From positions 310,001 to 374,000 of the forward strand of contig NZ_AZNZ01000001.1 of the NCBI RefSeq assembly GCF_000510725.1: a DNA stretch of 64,000 nt, given 5' to 3'. Position 1 is the first letter of the stretch; each line of letters begins with the position of its first letter. The notes under the pieces were generated by a model. The model was not told the origin of the DNA and did not search any database. It saw only the letters and a list, made by a program, of their open reading frames with translations. This DNA is from Pseudoxanthomonas sp. J31. Its GTDB lineage: Bacteria > Pseudomonadota > Gammaproteobacteria > Xanthomonadales > Xanthomonadaceae. Position numbers and translations under genes: made by a program. Positions 46,738 through 55,201 of the stretch are shown here, in pieces.

Positions 46738-47697
46738 ATGGGCAATAGGAAGGCAGTACGCGCGGCGCTCGGCGCCGCGTTGACGGTGGCGCTTGTGTCC
46801 GCTCCGGCCATGGCGCAACGGCAGAGCGCGCAGGAACTGCGCCAGCAGCAGGCGGCGGAGATCCCGGTATGCAAGAAGCCGCTGGGCACGATCTCGGTAC
46901 TGGAACCGGAGCATGGGGTGAACTGGTGGAGCGGCCACCAGCTCCCGGAGCCCTCGCGCCTGATCAAGGTGTTCGTGTCGCGCTCGCGCTGCTTCACCCT
47001 GGTCGACCGCGGCGCCGGCATGGCCGCCGCGCAGAACGAGCGCGCGCTGGCGGCGGACGGCAACCTGCGCCGCGGCTCCAACGTCGGCAAGGGCCAGGTC
47101 AAGGCGGCCGACTACGTGCTGGTGCCTGACCTGATCTCGCAGAACAGCGACGCCGGCGGCAACGCGGTCGGCGGCCTGCTCAGCGGCCTGGTCGGCGGCC
47201 GTGCCGGGCAGGTGCTCGGCGGCCTCAACTTCAAGAAGAAGACCGCCGACGTGGTGCTGACGGTCACCGACGTGCGCTCCTCCGAGCAGGTGGCGCTGGC
47301 CGAGGGCAGCGCCAAGAAGACCGACATCGGCTTCGGCGCGCGCGGCAACCTGTTCTCGGGCAGCGGCCTGGGCGCGGCCGGCGTCGGCGGCTACGCCAAC
47401 ACCGAGATCGGCCAGGTCATCACCCTGGCCTACCTGCAGGCCTACACCAACCTGGTCGCCCAGCTCGGCGGCCTGCCGGAGGACGCCTCGGCGGCCAGCC
47501 CGATCCAGGCCCTGCGCGTAACCCGCGCGGCGCGCATGCTGGCCAACGCCAAGGGCACCGGCAAGGCGGTGCGCGACCTGGAGCCTGGCATGCTGCTGTA
47601 CCCGACCGGGCAGAAGGACGGGGCGATGTGGGAAGTCGAGGACGAACTCGGCAACCGCGGCTGGGTCAATTCGACCAGCACCGAACTGGCCCGCTGA
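46738..47697 (+). CDS. Exported CsgG-like protein with C-terminal SH3-like domain (paralogue 1)
   Basis: 319 residues. Type I signal peptide (about 1-27, cleaved after AMA); no lipobox, unlike CsgG. Residues about 45-245 follow the CsgG/HfaB pattern (SRCFTLVDRGAG, KAADYVLVPDLISQN, VVLTVTDVRSSEQVA, NTEIGQVITLAYLQAY). Residues about 258-315 form a bacterial SH3-like module (RAARMLANAKG, GMLLYPTGQKDG, NRGWV). Cysteines 45 and 85 are conserved in the paralogue that follows (35 and 75), so a disulfide is likely. Strong GGGGA ribosome site. Function unknown; perhaps cell-wall or surface-associated secretion. Confidence 0.8.
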   Translation: MGNRKAVRAALGAALTVALVSAPAMAQRQSAQELRQQQAAEIPVCKKPLGTISVLEPEHGVNWWSGHQLPEPSRLIKVFVSRSRCFTLVDRGAGMAAAQNERALAADGNLRRGSNVGKGQVKAADYVLVPDLISQNSDAGGNAVGGLLSGLVGGRAGQVLGGLNFKKKTADVVLTVTDVRSSEQVALAEGSAKKTDIGFGARGNLFSGSGLGAAGVGGYANTEIGQVITLAYLQAYTNLVAQLGGLPEDASAASPIQALRVTRAARMLANAKGTGKAVRDLEPGMLLYPTGQKDGAMWEVEDELGNRGWVNSTSTELAR

Positions 47698-47714
47698 GCG
47701 CGGCGGTTCCGGGG

Positions 47715-47745
47715 AAGGCCGGCGCTTTGCCGGCCTTTTCCTTTT
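47715..47745 (+). terminator. Intrinsic terminator between the CsgG-like paralogues
   Basis: Perfect 9-bp stem AAGGCCGGC / GCCGGCCTT (47715-47723 with 47729-47737), 5-nt loop, followed by TTCCTTTT. Shows that the two paralogues have separate transcripts. Confidence 0.8.
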
Positions 47746-47767
47746 GCGGGAGGGTGGCCTCCCGGCC

Positions 47768-47798
47768 TTGTTCATTGAAATGAAGGTTTCGTTAAACT
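47768..47798 (+). promoter_or_regulatory. AT-rich promoter region with perfect dyad, CsgG-like paralogue 2
   Basis: TTGTTC at 47768-47773 and TAAACT at 47793-47798 (19-bp spacing) flank the perfect inverted repeat TTCATT-GA-AATGAA at 47771-47784. One of the few AT-rich patches in the window. The dyad could be an operator. Confidence 0.5.
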
Positions 47799-47848
47799 TG
47801 GCTTCCTGCGCGCCGCAACCAGGCGCCAGAGCAATCCAAGGGGAAACC

Positions 47849-49036
47849 ATGAGCCATCCGCATCTTCCGTCCCGTGCCCTGGTGCTGGGCGCGGTCCTCG
47901 CCACGGCGGCCTGGGCGCCGGACGCCCGCGCCGCCCTGTTCGGCTCCACCTGCAGCGAGCCGATCGGCACCGTGCGCATCTCCGAGCCGGACGACGGCGA
48001 CGAGCTGTGGGCCAGCTACGGCCTGTCGGCCCCGACCCGCATGCTGCGGGTGCTGGTCAACGAATCGCGCTGCTTCACCGTGGTCGACCGCGGCGCCGGC
48101 CTGGCCGCGATCCGTGCCGAGCAGGAGCTGGCCGCGGCCGGCCAGCTGCGCGAGGGCCACAACGTCGGCGGTGGCCAGATCCGCGCCGCCGACTTCGTGC
48201 TGGTCCCGGACATCGTCTCGCAGAACGCCAATGCCGGCGGCAGCAGCTTCGGGGTCGAGGCCGAGGCCAAGCGCGGCCTGCTGCGCGGGATCACCGGCGC
48301 CGGCCGCGCCGGCGTGTCCACCCGGCGCCAGAACGCGGAGGTGGTGCTGACCCTGATCGATGCGCGCACCTCCGAGCAGGTGGCCACCGTCAGCGGCGAG
48401 GCCAAGATCTCCGACAAGGCCTGGGACGCGGCGCTGCGCGCGCAGCAGGCCCAGGCCGGCGTGCGCGGCGGGATCCACTACAGCAGCTGGGAAAACACCG
48501 AGATCGGCAAGGTGATCAAGAAGGCCTACGAGGAGGCCTTCGAGAAGATGGAGCCGGCCCTGCGCCGGCTGGCCGCGCAGCGCACCGGGCGCCCGCAGGG
48601 GATGATGTCCGCCGCCCTGGGCCTGCTGGGCGTGCCCAAGGACGCCCCGGCGGCGCTGCGGACGGGCGCGGCGCCCGCCCCGGTGGCCGCCGCCGCGGCT
48701 CCGGCCCCCGTGCCGGCCGCTGCGCCGGAACCGGAGCCGGCCCCCGTCGCCGCCGCGCCCGCCGCCGAACCGGCGGTTGCCGCGCCGGCGCCGGCGGCGG
48801 TGGTGGCGCCGGACATGGACGCGGACGCGGAGCTGCTGGCCAGCCAGACCCTGGCCCTGCGCCGTACCGCGCGCCTGCTGGCCCAGCCCAGCGCCGACGC
48901 CGACGTCGTGGCCGAGCTGCGCACCGGCATGCTGCTGTTCCCGACCGGCGGCAAGCAGGGCACCATGCTCGAGGTCGAAAACGAGGTCGGCCAGCGCGGC
49001 TGGGTGCCCTCGGCCGCGGTCACCGTCGCCCAGTAA
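47849..49036 (+). CDS. Exported CsgG-like protein with C-terminal SH3-like domain (paralogue 2)
   Basis: 395 residues, same architecture as the preceding gene: signal peptide (about 1-28), CsgG-like part about 35-245 (SRCFTVVDRGAG, RAADFVLVPDIVSQN, VVLTLIDARTSEQVA, NTEIGKVIKKAYEEA), then SH3-like module about 335-393 (TARLLAQPSAD, GMLLFPTGGKQG, QRGWV). Differs by a 60-residue Ala/Pro/Glu linker (about 267-327) between them. AAGGGGAAA ribosome site. The pair looks like an old tandem duplication. Convergent with an LpxR-type gene. Confidence 0.8.
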   Translation: MSHPHLPSRALVLGAVLATAAWAPDARAALFGSTCSEPIGTVRISEPDDGDELWASYGLSAPTRMLRVLVNESRCFTVVDRGAGLAAIRAEQELAAAGQLREGHNVGGGQIRAADFVLVPDIVSQNANAGGSSFGVEAEAKRGLLRGITGAGRAGVSTRRQNAEVVLTLIDARTSEQVATVSGEAKISDKAWDAALRAQQAQAGVRGGIHYSSWENTEIGKVIKKAYEEAFEKMEPALRRLAAQRTGRPQGMMSAALGLLGVPKDAPAALRTGAAPAPVAAAAAPAPVPAAAPEPEPAPVAAAPAAEPAVAAPAPAAVVAPDMDADAELLASQTLALRRTARLLAQPSADADVVAELRTGMLLFPTGGKQGTMLEVENEVGQRGWVPSAAVTVAQ

Positions 49037-49047
49037 GGCGCGTTCCC

Positions 49048-49073
49048 CCGGCGCCGCCGCGCGGCGGCGCCGG
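49048..49073. terminator. Perfect 26-bp palindrome between convergent genes
   Basis: 13-bp arms with no spacer (49048-49060 / 49061-49073), entirely G and C, between the CsgG-like gene and the LpxR-like gene. No T-run, so it may act as a bidirectional block rather than a classical terminator. Confidence 0.5.
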
Positions 49074-49087
49074 CTTCCCGGCCGGGC

Positions 49088-50158
49088 CTACAGCATCCGG
49101 CTGATGGTGAAGCTGCCGAACACCGGCCGCTCCTTCTGCCCCTCGAACTCGCGCGCGCCGTGGTAGCGCGCCAGCGCGAACTTCCAGCGGCCGTGGGTCA
49201 CGGCCATCCCGTAGCCGACCTCGCCCACCAGCGGCCGCTTGTCCACGCTGTGGCTGCTGCGGAAGGTGTTGCCGTCCAGGGTGATGTCGCGCGCCACCGC
49301 GCGCACGTCGGAGGTGGCGAACACGTGCCAGGACCAGCCCGACAGGCGTTCGCGCGCCGGCGCGGTGTTCTCGCCGGCCGGACGCAGCGGGGTGCTGCCG
49401 AAGTCGTCGGGCAGGCGCCAGCCCCAGCGCAGTTCCAGGCCGGTGTTGACGTAGGTGGCGCGGTTGCCGAGGGCGCCGCCGTAGTGCGCGATCGCGTCCC
49501 AGCCCCAGCCGCCGGCGTTGCCCTCGCTGTCGCCCCAGCGGTGCATGCGTTCGTGCACGATGCCCAGCAGCGGCTCGTTGTGCAGCTGGTTGTCCCAGCC
49601 GCGGAAGTCCTCGCCGTCGAACACGTGGTGCACCGCCCTCTGCACCTGCTTGCCCAGGGCCGCCGGGCCGATCACGCCCAGCTGCAGCTGGGTGGTGCGC
49701 AGGCTGTCGCCGCTGCGCGCGTTGTAGCCGAAGCTGGCCATCAGGATCGCCGCGTACGGGCGGTCGTCGGGGATCAGGTCGGCGCGGCTGTAGTCGGTGG
49801 GCGTGTACAGGCTCTGGCTGATGCTGAACACCATGTTCTGCTGCTCGAAGCGGCCGGGATGCAGCCGCTCCAGGTAGCGGTTGATCCAGCGCGCGGGGCG
49901 CGGCAGGCAGGGGTCGTCGGTGTAGTCGGCCAGGTTGGGCGAGACCAGGGTGATCACCGCGCCATTGGTGTATCCCTGGTCCTGGTTCTCGCCGCCGAAC
50001 AGGTCGTTGTCGACGCGGAAGTTCACCGCCGGCGGGGTTTCGCTGAGGCGGCTGCTGCTGCATTGCGGGGCGGCGATGGCCGCGGCGGGGAACAGGAAGA
50101 CCAACAACAACGCGGCGGTGGGGACGCGCGGGGGTCGCGTCCGTGCGGGAGCGGGCAT
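49088..50158 (-). CDS. LpxR-type lipid A 3'-O-deacylase (DUF2219)
   Basis: 356-residue outer-membrane beta-barrel. Signal peptide about 1-30. Family marks: VDNDLFGGENQDQGYTNG with N51-D52, the DDRPYA turn, HH-VFDGED with H177 and E183 six apart, and GWDNQLHNEP; these agree with the catalytic Asn-Asp / His-Glu pattern known for LpxR. The C-terminal strand ends FTISRML, a beta-barrel-like end. It should remove the 3'-acyloxyacyl chain of lipid A at the cell surface, remodelling LPS. AAGGATC precedes the ATG. Lies between dacC and ybeD, an insertion into a usually compact cluster. Confidence 0.88.
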   Translation of the reverse strand: MPAPARTRPPRVPTAALLLVFLFPAAAIAAPQCSSSRLSETPPAVNFRVDNDLFGGENQDQGYTNGAVITLVSPNLADYTDDPCLPRPARWINRYLERLHPGRFEQQNMVFSISQSLYTPTDYSRADLIPDDRPYAAILMASFGYNARSGDSLRTTQLQLGVIGPAALGKQVQRAVHHVFDGEDFRGWDNQLHNEPLLGIVHERMHRWGDSEGNAGGWGWDAIAHYGGALGNRATYVNTGLELRWGWRLPDDFGSTPLRPAGENTAPARERLSGWSWHVFATSDVRAVARDITLDGNTFRSSHSVDKRPLVGEVGYGMAVTHGRWKFALARYHGAREFEGQKERPVFGSFTISRML

Positions 50159-50293
50159 GGGCGGGATCCTTGGGCGGGGGAGGTGGCGGGGGAGGGACGC
50201 GCATTGAATCGCATGCGGAGCGTCCGCGGGGCGTGCATGGCCGCACCGGTGCGTTGCAACGCGCCGCCGCTTGGGTTCGCGCACGCAGGCCCT

Positions 50294-50299
50294 GATAAT
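50294..50299 (+). promoter_or_regulatory. -10 hexamer of ybeD-lipB, leaderless configuration
   Basis: GATAAT lies 6 bp before the ATG at 50306, no Shine-Dalgarno sequence. Drives ybeD and the overlapping lipB. Confidence 0.6.
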
Positions 50300-50305
50300 G
50301 CCCCG

Positions 50306-50584
50306 ATGGAAATCAAGTCCGACAACCCCGAGCACGGCTTCCAGTTCCCCGGCACCTTCGAGCTCAGCGCCATGGGCGCGGCCGACAAGGGCCTGGAGAC
50401 CGAACTGCCCCGGCTGCTGGCCGCCACCGGCGTGGAAGTGCTGGAGGAAAGCGTGCAGTGGCGCCATTCCTCCAACGGCCGCTACGTTTCGGTGCGGATC
50501 GGCTTCCGCGCCCAGAGCCGCGAGCAGTACGAGCGCGCCCACCAGGCGCTGCGCGACCATCCGGAAGTGAAATGGACGCTGTGA
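50306..50584 (+). CDS. DUF493 (YbeD) family protein
   Basis: 92-residue cytoplasmic protein with the ACT-like ferredoxin fold of Ybe[34 protein letters not shown] and [20 protein letters not shown]-type ending. It is encoded before lipB in most gamma-proteobacteria and overlaps its start here. Proposed as a regulatory partner of lipoate metabolism, not proven. Leaderless-type promoter upstream. Confidence 0.93.
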   Translation: MEIKSDNPEHGFQFPGTFELSAMGAADKGLETELPRLLAATGVEVLEESVQWRHSSNGRYVSVRIGFRAQSREQYERAHQALRDHPEVKWTL

Positions 50585-51285
50585 ACGCCTGCGGCGCCTC
50601 CGCGGCGCCGGCCCGCGCCCTGCGCCCGGCGCGGGTATTCGACCTCGGCCGCCAGGCCTACGAGCCGGTGTGGCGGGCAATGCAGCGTTTCACCGACGCG
50701 CGCGATGGCGACACCGTGGACGAGCTGTGGCTGGTCGAGCACGAGCCGGTGTTCACCCTCGGCCAGGCCGGCAAGCCCGAGCACGTGCTGGCGCCGGGCG
50801 ACATCCCGGTGCTGCACGTGGACCGCGGCGGCCAGGTGACCTACCACGGCCCCGGCCAGATCGTGCTCTACCCGCTGCTGGACCTGCGCCGGCTGGGCGT
50901 GGGCGTGCGCGAGTACGTGTGCCGGATCGAGCAGGCGATCATCGACACGCTCGGGGAATGGAACATCGGCGGCGAGCGCCGCGAGGGCGCGCCGGGCGTG
51001 TACGTGGGCGGGGCCAAGGTCGCGGCGCTGGGCATCCGCGTGCGCCGCGGCTGCTGCTTCCACGGCCTGTCGTTCAACATCGGCATGGACCTGGAGCCGT
51101 TCCACCGGATCAATCCCTGCGGTTACCAGGGGCTGCGCGTGACCTCGTTGCAGGACCTGGGCGGCCCGTCCTCGATGGATGCGGTCAAGCCGGTGCTGCT
51201 GGAGCAGGTCGCGCGCCAGTTCGGGCTGGAGCTGCGGCCCCAGGCGGGGCTGCCCGACCTCTCCGCCGCGCCAGGCGGGGAATGA
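50572..51285 (+). CDS. lipB: Octanoyl-[acyl-carrier-protein] transferase LipB
   Basis: 237 residues. Transfers octanoate from acyl-ACP to lipoyl domains, first step of protein lipoylation. Seen: [36 protein letters not shown] with the catalytic lysine, and [16 protein letters not shown] with the catalytic cysteine. ATG at 50572 has GGAAG four bases upstream and overlaps ybeD; GTG at 50581 overlapping the ybeD stop is the alternative. lipA follows after 361 bp with its own promoter. Confidence 0.96.
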   Translation: MDAVNACGASAAPARALRPARVFDLGRQAYEPVWRAMQRFTDARDGDTVDELWLVEHEPVFTLGQAGKPEHVLAPGDIPVLHVDRGGQVTYHGPGQIVLYPLLDLRRLGVGVREYVCRIEQAIIDTLGEWNIGGERREGAPGVYVGGAKVAALGIRVRRGCCFHGLSFNIGMDLEPFHRINPCGYQGLRVTSLQDLGGPSSMDAVKPVLLEQVARQFGLELRPQAGLPDLSAAPGGE

Positions 51286-51646
51286 AGACCGGCGCCGCGT
51301 GCGCCGGGAATGAAACCGGGTGCCGGCGTGCGTGAAGTGTTGCCGCGCGCCGCTGGCCTGGCCGCACTGCCCGGGGCTTCCCCCTCCCGCTCGCCGCCCT
51401 GGCTCCGATGCGCGACCACGGGCCATCCATGGCCTGCTTGCCCCATCCCCCGCGCTACCGCGTCCGCGGGCGCGCCGGGCGCGTGGCTTCGTTTTCCCGT
51501 ACCCGGAGTGGGGTGCCATCCAGCTGCGCCGCAGGCGCGGACAGTGGGGGCTGGCCCCGTCCGTTCCATCCGCCGCCACCGGGCGTTCCGGTCCCGGCAC
51601 TGCTGGTGCCGGGCGCGGGGCGCGGCGGCGGCCTACAATAGGCGCC
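51286..51646. other. Non-coding gap between lipB and lipA
   Basis: 361 bp, no convincing gene. Holds a 7-bp hairpin at 51594-51612 (CCGGCAC, 5-nt loop, GTGCCGG) and the TACAAT box of lipA. Open frames across it are short shadows. The gap is larger than is usual for neighbouring lipB and lipA. Confidence 0.6.
51634..51639 (+). promoter_or_regulatory. -10 hexamer of lipA, leaderless configuration
   Basis: TACAAT, 7 bp before the ATG at 51647. No Shine-Dalgarno sequence. Confidence 0.6.
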
Positions 51647-52660
51647 ATGACTGACGCCGCTCCCCGCACCATCCCGCTCCAGGTCCTGTCCGAACCTGTC
51701 GCCCCGGCGGCTCCGCTGCAGGCCGGGGCCAAGCAGCTGGGCGGGGACAAGATCGGCCGTTCTCCTGTGCAGTTCGCCGACGCCCCGGTGCTGCGCAAGC
51801 CTTCGTGGATCCGCGTGCGCATCCCGTCCGGCAACGCCGTGCAGAACCTCAAGGCCAAGCTGCGCGCCAACCGCCTGGTCACGGTGTGCGAGGAGGCCAG
51901 CTGCCCGAACATCCACGAGTGCTTCGGCCACGGCACCGCGACCTTCATGATCCTCGGCGAGGTCTGCACCCGCCGCTGCTCGTTCTGCGACGTGGCCCAC
52001 GGCCGCCCGAAGCCGCCGGATCCGGACGAGCCGGCCAGCCTCGGCCAGACCGTGGCCGACATGGGCCTGAGGTACGTGGTGGTCACCAGCGTGGACCGCG
52101 ACGACCTGCGCGACGGCGGCGCCCAGCACTTCGTCGACTGCATCGCCGCCATCCGCGAGCGCGCTCCCGGCACCCGGATCGAGATCCTGACCCCGGACTT
52201 CCGCGGCAAGGGGCGCATGGAGCGCGCGCTGGAAATCCTGGCGAAGAACCCACCGGACGTGTTCAACCACAACATCGAGACCGTCCCGGACCTGTACCGC
52301 AACGTGCGCCCGGGCGCGGACTACCAGTGGTCGCTGACCCTGCTGAAGAACTTCAAGGCGCAGCATCCGTCGATCCCGACCAAGTCCGGGATCATGCTGG
52401 GCCTGGGCGAGACCCTTGAGCAGGTGCAGGCGACCCTGCGCGACCTGCGCGCGCACGACGTGGACATGGTCACCATCGGCCAGTACCTGCAGCCGACCGC
52501 GCACCACCACCCGGTGATGCGCTACTGGACCCCCGAGGAGTTCAAGGCGCTGGAGGAGTACGGCTACCAGCTGGGCTTCAGCCACGTCGCCTCCGGGCCG
52601 ATGGTACGTTCGTCCTACCACGCCGACCGCCAGGCGGCCGGCGCCGGGGTGGCGGCCTGA
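51647..52660 (+). CDS. lipA: Lipoyl synthase
   Basis: 337-residue radical-SAM enzyme inserting two sulfurs into protein-bound octanoate. Auxiliary cluster cysteines C81, C86 and C92 ([13 protein letters not shown]), radical SAM cysteines C107, C111, C114 (CTRRCSFC), [11 protein letters not shown], and the C-terminal RSSYHAD with the serine that ligates the auxiliary cluster. Normal length. Together with LipB it supplies lipoate for pyruvate and 2-oxoglutarate dehydrogenases and the glycine cleavage system. Confidence 0.98.
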   Translation: MTDAAPRTIPLQVLSEPVAPAAPLQAGAKQLGGDKIGRSPVQFADAPVLRKPSWIRVRIPSGNAVQNLKAKLRANRLVTVCEEASCPNIHECFGHGTATFMILGEVCTRRCSFCDVAHGRPKPPDPDEPASLGQTVADMGLRYVVVTSVDRDDLRDGGAQHFVDCIAAIRERAPGTRIEILTPDFRGKGRMERALEILAKNPPDVFNHNIETVPDLYRNVRPGADYQWSLTLLKNFKAQHPSIPTKSGIMLGLGETLEQVQATLRDLRAHDVDMVTIGQYLQPTAHHHPVMRYWTPEEFKALEEYGYQLGFSHVASGPMVRSSYHADRQAAGAGVAA

Positions 52661-52877
52661 GCCGGCCGCGCGCGGTCCTTCTCCTCCGCGGGCGCCGGCC
52701 CCGTCGCGCCCCGTCGCCACGCCGTTTCCGTTCACCTTTCCCTACGCCGCAGCGGCTAGCCTGCGGCGGAACGTCCCCGTGCACCCACGGGACCGTCCGG
52801 CAACTTCCGGCGCCGGCCGTGGTCCCAGTGGCGGTGACGCCCGATTTCCAACGGCCGCCTCCGGCCCGAGCCCCCGC

Positions 52878-55058
52878 ATGAATTCCAGAATCACCGCAGC
52901 ACTGTTCGCCCTCCTGCTGGCCGCCCCCGCGGCGCTGCTCGCGCGCGCCGACGCCCCCGCGCAGGTGGCCGTGGCGCCGACCCCGGACCAGTCCACCACC
53001 ACCCGCCTGGTCTACGGCCTGCTGTCGGACAGCCGCTACGCCTACCGCCCGCGCCCGGCCGACGACGCGATGTCCGAGGACATCTTCCGCCGCTACCTGG
53101 AGGCGCTGGACGGCAACAAGCAGTACTTCACCGCGGCCGACATCCAGCGCTTCGAGCCCTACCGCCTGCAGCTGGACGACGCCGTGCGCGGCGGCGACCC
53201 GAGCCCCGCGTTCGCCATGTTCTCGGTGTACCGGCAGCGGGTGGTCGAGCGCGTGGCCTACGCGCAGAAGCTGCTGCAGGAAGGCAACTTCGACTTCAGC
53301 GGCAACGAGCGCTGGGAATACGACCGCCAGAACGCGCCGTGGGCCGCCGACGGCGCCGAGCTGGACGCGCTGTGGCGCAAGTCGGTGATGAACGACTGGC
53401 TGCGCCTGAAGCTGGCCGGCAAGGAGCCGGAGGAGATCCGCAGGACGCTGGAGAAGCGCTACGCCCAGCTGGCCCGCTCGGTGGACCAGCTCAAGAGCGA
53501 GGACGTGTTCTCGATCTTCCTCAATGCCTACACCGCCTCGATCGACCCGCACACCAACTACCTCAACCCGCGCACGGCCGAGAACTTCAACCAGGCCATG
53601 TCGCTGTCGCTGGAGGGCATCGGCGCCCAGCTGCAGCGCCAGGACGACGTGGTGGTGGTGCGCGAGATCATCCCCGGCGGCCCGGCGGCCCTGGACGGCA
53701 CGCTCAAGGCCGGCGACCGCATCGTCGGGGTGGGCCAGGGCAAGTCCGGGCCGGTCGAGGACGTGATCGGCTGGCGCATCGACGACGTGGTCGCCAAGAT
53801 CCGCGGTGCCAAGGGCACCCAGGTGCGGCTGGAGTACATCCCGGCCGAGGATGGCCTGGACGGCGAGCACCGCACCGTGACCCTGACCCGCGCGCGGGTC
53901 CAGCTGTCCGAGCAGGCGGCCAAGAGCAAGCTGTACAACATCCCGGCGCAGGACGGCCTGCCGGCGCGCAAGATCGGCGTGATCGAGCTGCCGACCTTCT
54001 ACCAGGACTTCGAGGGCCGCCGCCGCAACGGCAGCGACTACACCTCCGCCACCCGCGACGTGGCCAACCTGCTGGCGCGCTTCCGGGAAGAGGGCGTGGA
54101 CGGCGTGGTCCTGGACCTGCGCAACAACGGCGGCGGCTCGCTGGACGAGGCGGTGCAGCTGACCGGCCTGTTCATCGACCGCGGTCCGGTGGTGCAGGTG
54201 CGCGAGTCCGGCGGCCGGGTCACGGTCAACAGCGACAACAAGCCGGGCGTGGCCTGGGACGGCCCGCTGGCGGTGCTGGTCAACCGTGCCTCGGCCTCGG
54301 CCTCGGAGATCTTCGCCGGGGCGATGCAGGACTACGGCCGCGCCCTGATCATCGGCGAGACCACCTTCGGCAAGGGCACGGTGCAGAACCTGGTCGACCT
54401 GGACCGCTGGCCGGCTTCCGAGGGCCCGCGCTTTGGCCACGTCAAGCTGACCATCGCCCAGTTCTTCCGCATCGAAGGCGGCAGCACCCAGCACAAGGGC
54501 GTGGTCCCCGACATCGCCTACCCGCTGAGCGTGGACGCCAACGAGTTCGGCGAGAGCACCTACGACAACGCCCTGCCGTGGACCCGCATCGCCGCGGTGC
54601 CGCACGAGCGCTACGGCAACTTCCAGCCGCTGCTGCCGCGCCTGCAGGCCATGCATGCGCGCCGCATCGCCGACGACCTGGAGTTCCAGTGGTGGAGCGA
54701 GGACGTGGCGCGCTACCGCGAGGAAGCGGCGAAGAAGTACCTGTCGCTCAACGAGGCCGAGCGCCGCGCCGAGCGCGAGCGCCAGGAGAAGCAGCGCAAG
54801 GAGCGCCAGGCGATCCGCAAGGAGAAGGGCCTGGAGCTGGATCCGCTGGCCGAGGACTTCGACGACGGCCTGACCGCCAGCGAGCGCGACGTGGTCAAGG
54901 ACGCCGAGCGCGAGAAGGCGGCCGAGAAGCGCCCGGACCCGTTGCAGCGCGAGGCCGCCGCGATCCTGGCCAACGCCATCGGCCTGCTGGAGCAGGACCG
55001 TCCGCTGACCGCGCAGGTGCTGCCGCTGACCGCCTCGGCGGTGCGCTGGGCGCGCTGA
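52878..55058 (+). CDS. prc: Tail-specific periplasmic protease Prc (C-terminal processing peptidase)
   Basis: 726-residue S41A protease. Signal peptide (about 1-26), N-terminal helical domain, PDZ domain (about 240-320, GIGAQLQ and GGPAALDGTLKAGDRIVGVG), catalytic domain with LDLRNNGGGSLDEA, S474 in SASASEIF and K499 in FGKGT forming the Ser-Lys dyad, and the Glu/Arg-rich C-terminal helices (YLSLNEAERRAER). Degrades misfolded and specially tailed proteins and trims peptidoglycan hydrolases and PBP3 in other species. ATG 52878 chosen over 52779 because it opens a proper signal peptide. Confidence 0.95.
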   Translation: MNSRITAALFALLLAAPAALLARADAPAQVAVAPTPDQSTTTRLVYGLLSDSRYAYRPRPADDAMSEDIFRRYLEALDGNKQYFTAADIQRFEPYRLQLDDAVRGGDPSPAFAMFSVYRQRVVERVAYAQKLLQEGNFDFSGNERWEYDRQNAPWAADGAELDALWRKSVMNDWLRLKLAGKEPEEIRRTLEKRYAQLARSVDQLKSEDVFSIFLNAYTASIDPHTNYLNPRTAENFNQAMSLSLEGIGAQLQRQDDVVVVREIIPGGPAALDGTLKAGDRIVGVGQGKSGPVEDVIGWRIDDVVAKIRGAKGTQVRLEYIPAEDGLDGEHRTVTLTRARVQLSEQAAKSKLYNIPAQDGLPARKIGVIELPTFYQDFEGRRRNGSDYTSATRDVANLLARFREEGVDGVVLDLRNNGGGSLDEAVQLTGLFIDRGPVVQVRESGGRVTVNSDNKPGVAWDGPLAVLVNRASASASEIFAGAMQDYGRALIIGETTFGKGTVQNLVDLDRWPASEGPRFGHVKLTIAQFFRIEGGSTQHKGVVPDIAYPLSVDANEFGESTYDNALPWTRIAAVPHERYGNFQPLLPRLQAMHARRIADDLEFQWWSEDVARYREEAAKKYLSLNEAERRAERERQEKQRKERQAIRKEKGLELDPLAEDFDDGLTASERDVVKDAEREKAAEKRPDPLQREAAAILANAIGLLEQDRPLTAQVLPLTASAVRWAR

Positions 55059-55085
55059 GCCCCGGCGCCGGTGGTGCAATGAAGA

Positions 55086-55115
55086 ACGGCGGCCCAGGGG
55101 CCGCCGTCTTTCTTT
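55086..55115 (+). terminator. Intrinsic terminator after prc
   Basis: Perfect 9-bp stem ACGGCGGCC / GGCCGCCGT (55086-55094 with 55099-55107), loop CAGG, followed by CTTTCTTT. Confidence 0.8.
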
Positions 55116-55171
55116 GTGCGTTCCGCGCGCGTTGCAAGCCGATCCCGGCTGCGCTCCGCTTGCCCGCGTTA

Positions 55172-55199
55172 CCAATCGCCAATCACCAATCACCAATCC
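55172..55199. repeat. Heptamer-repeat arm D, beside the lrp-like gene
   Basis: Four units CCAATCG, CCAATCA, CCAATCA, CCAATCC, of right-arm type, ending 2 bp before the stop of the Lrp-type gene. No matching left arm was found on the prc side. Confidence 0.85.
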
Positions 55200-55201
55200 C
55201 G

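Noticed and set aside
49048-49073. 26-bp perfect GC palindrome as a recombination site or origin
   Set aside because: It lies exactly between two converging gene ends and is best explained as a bidirectional transcription end.
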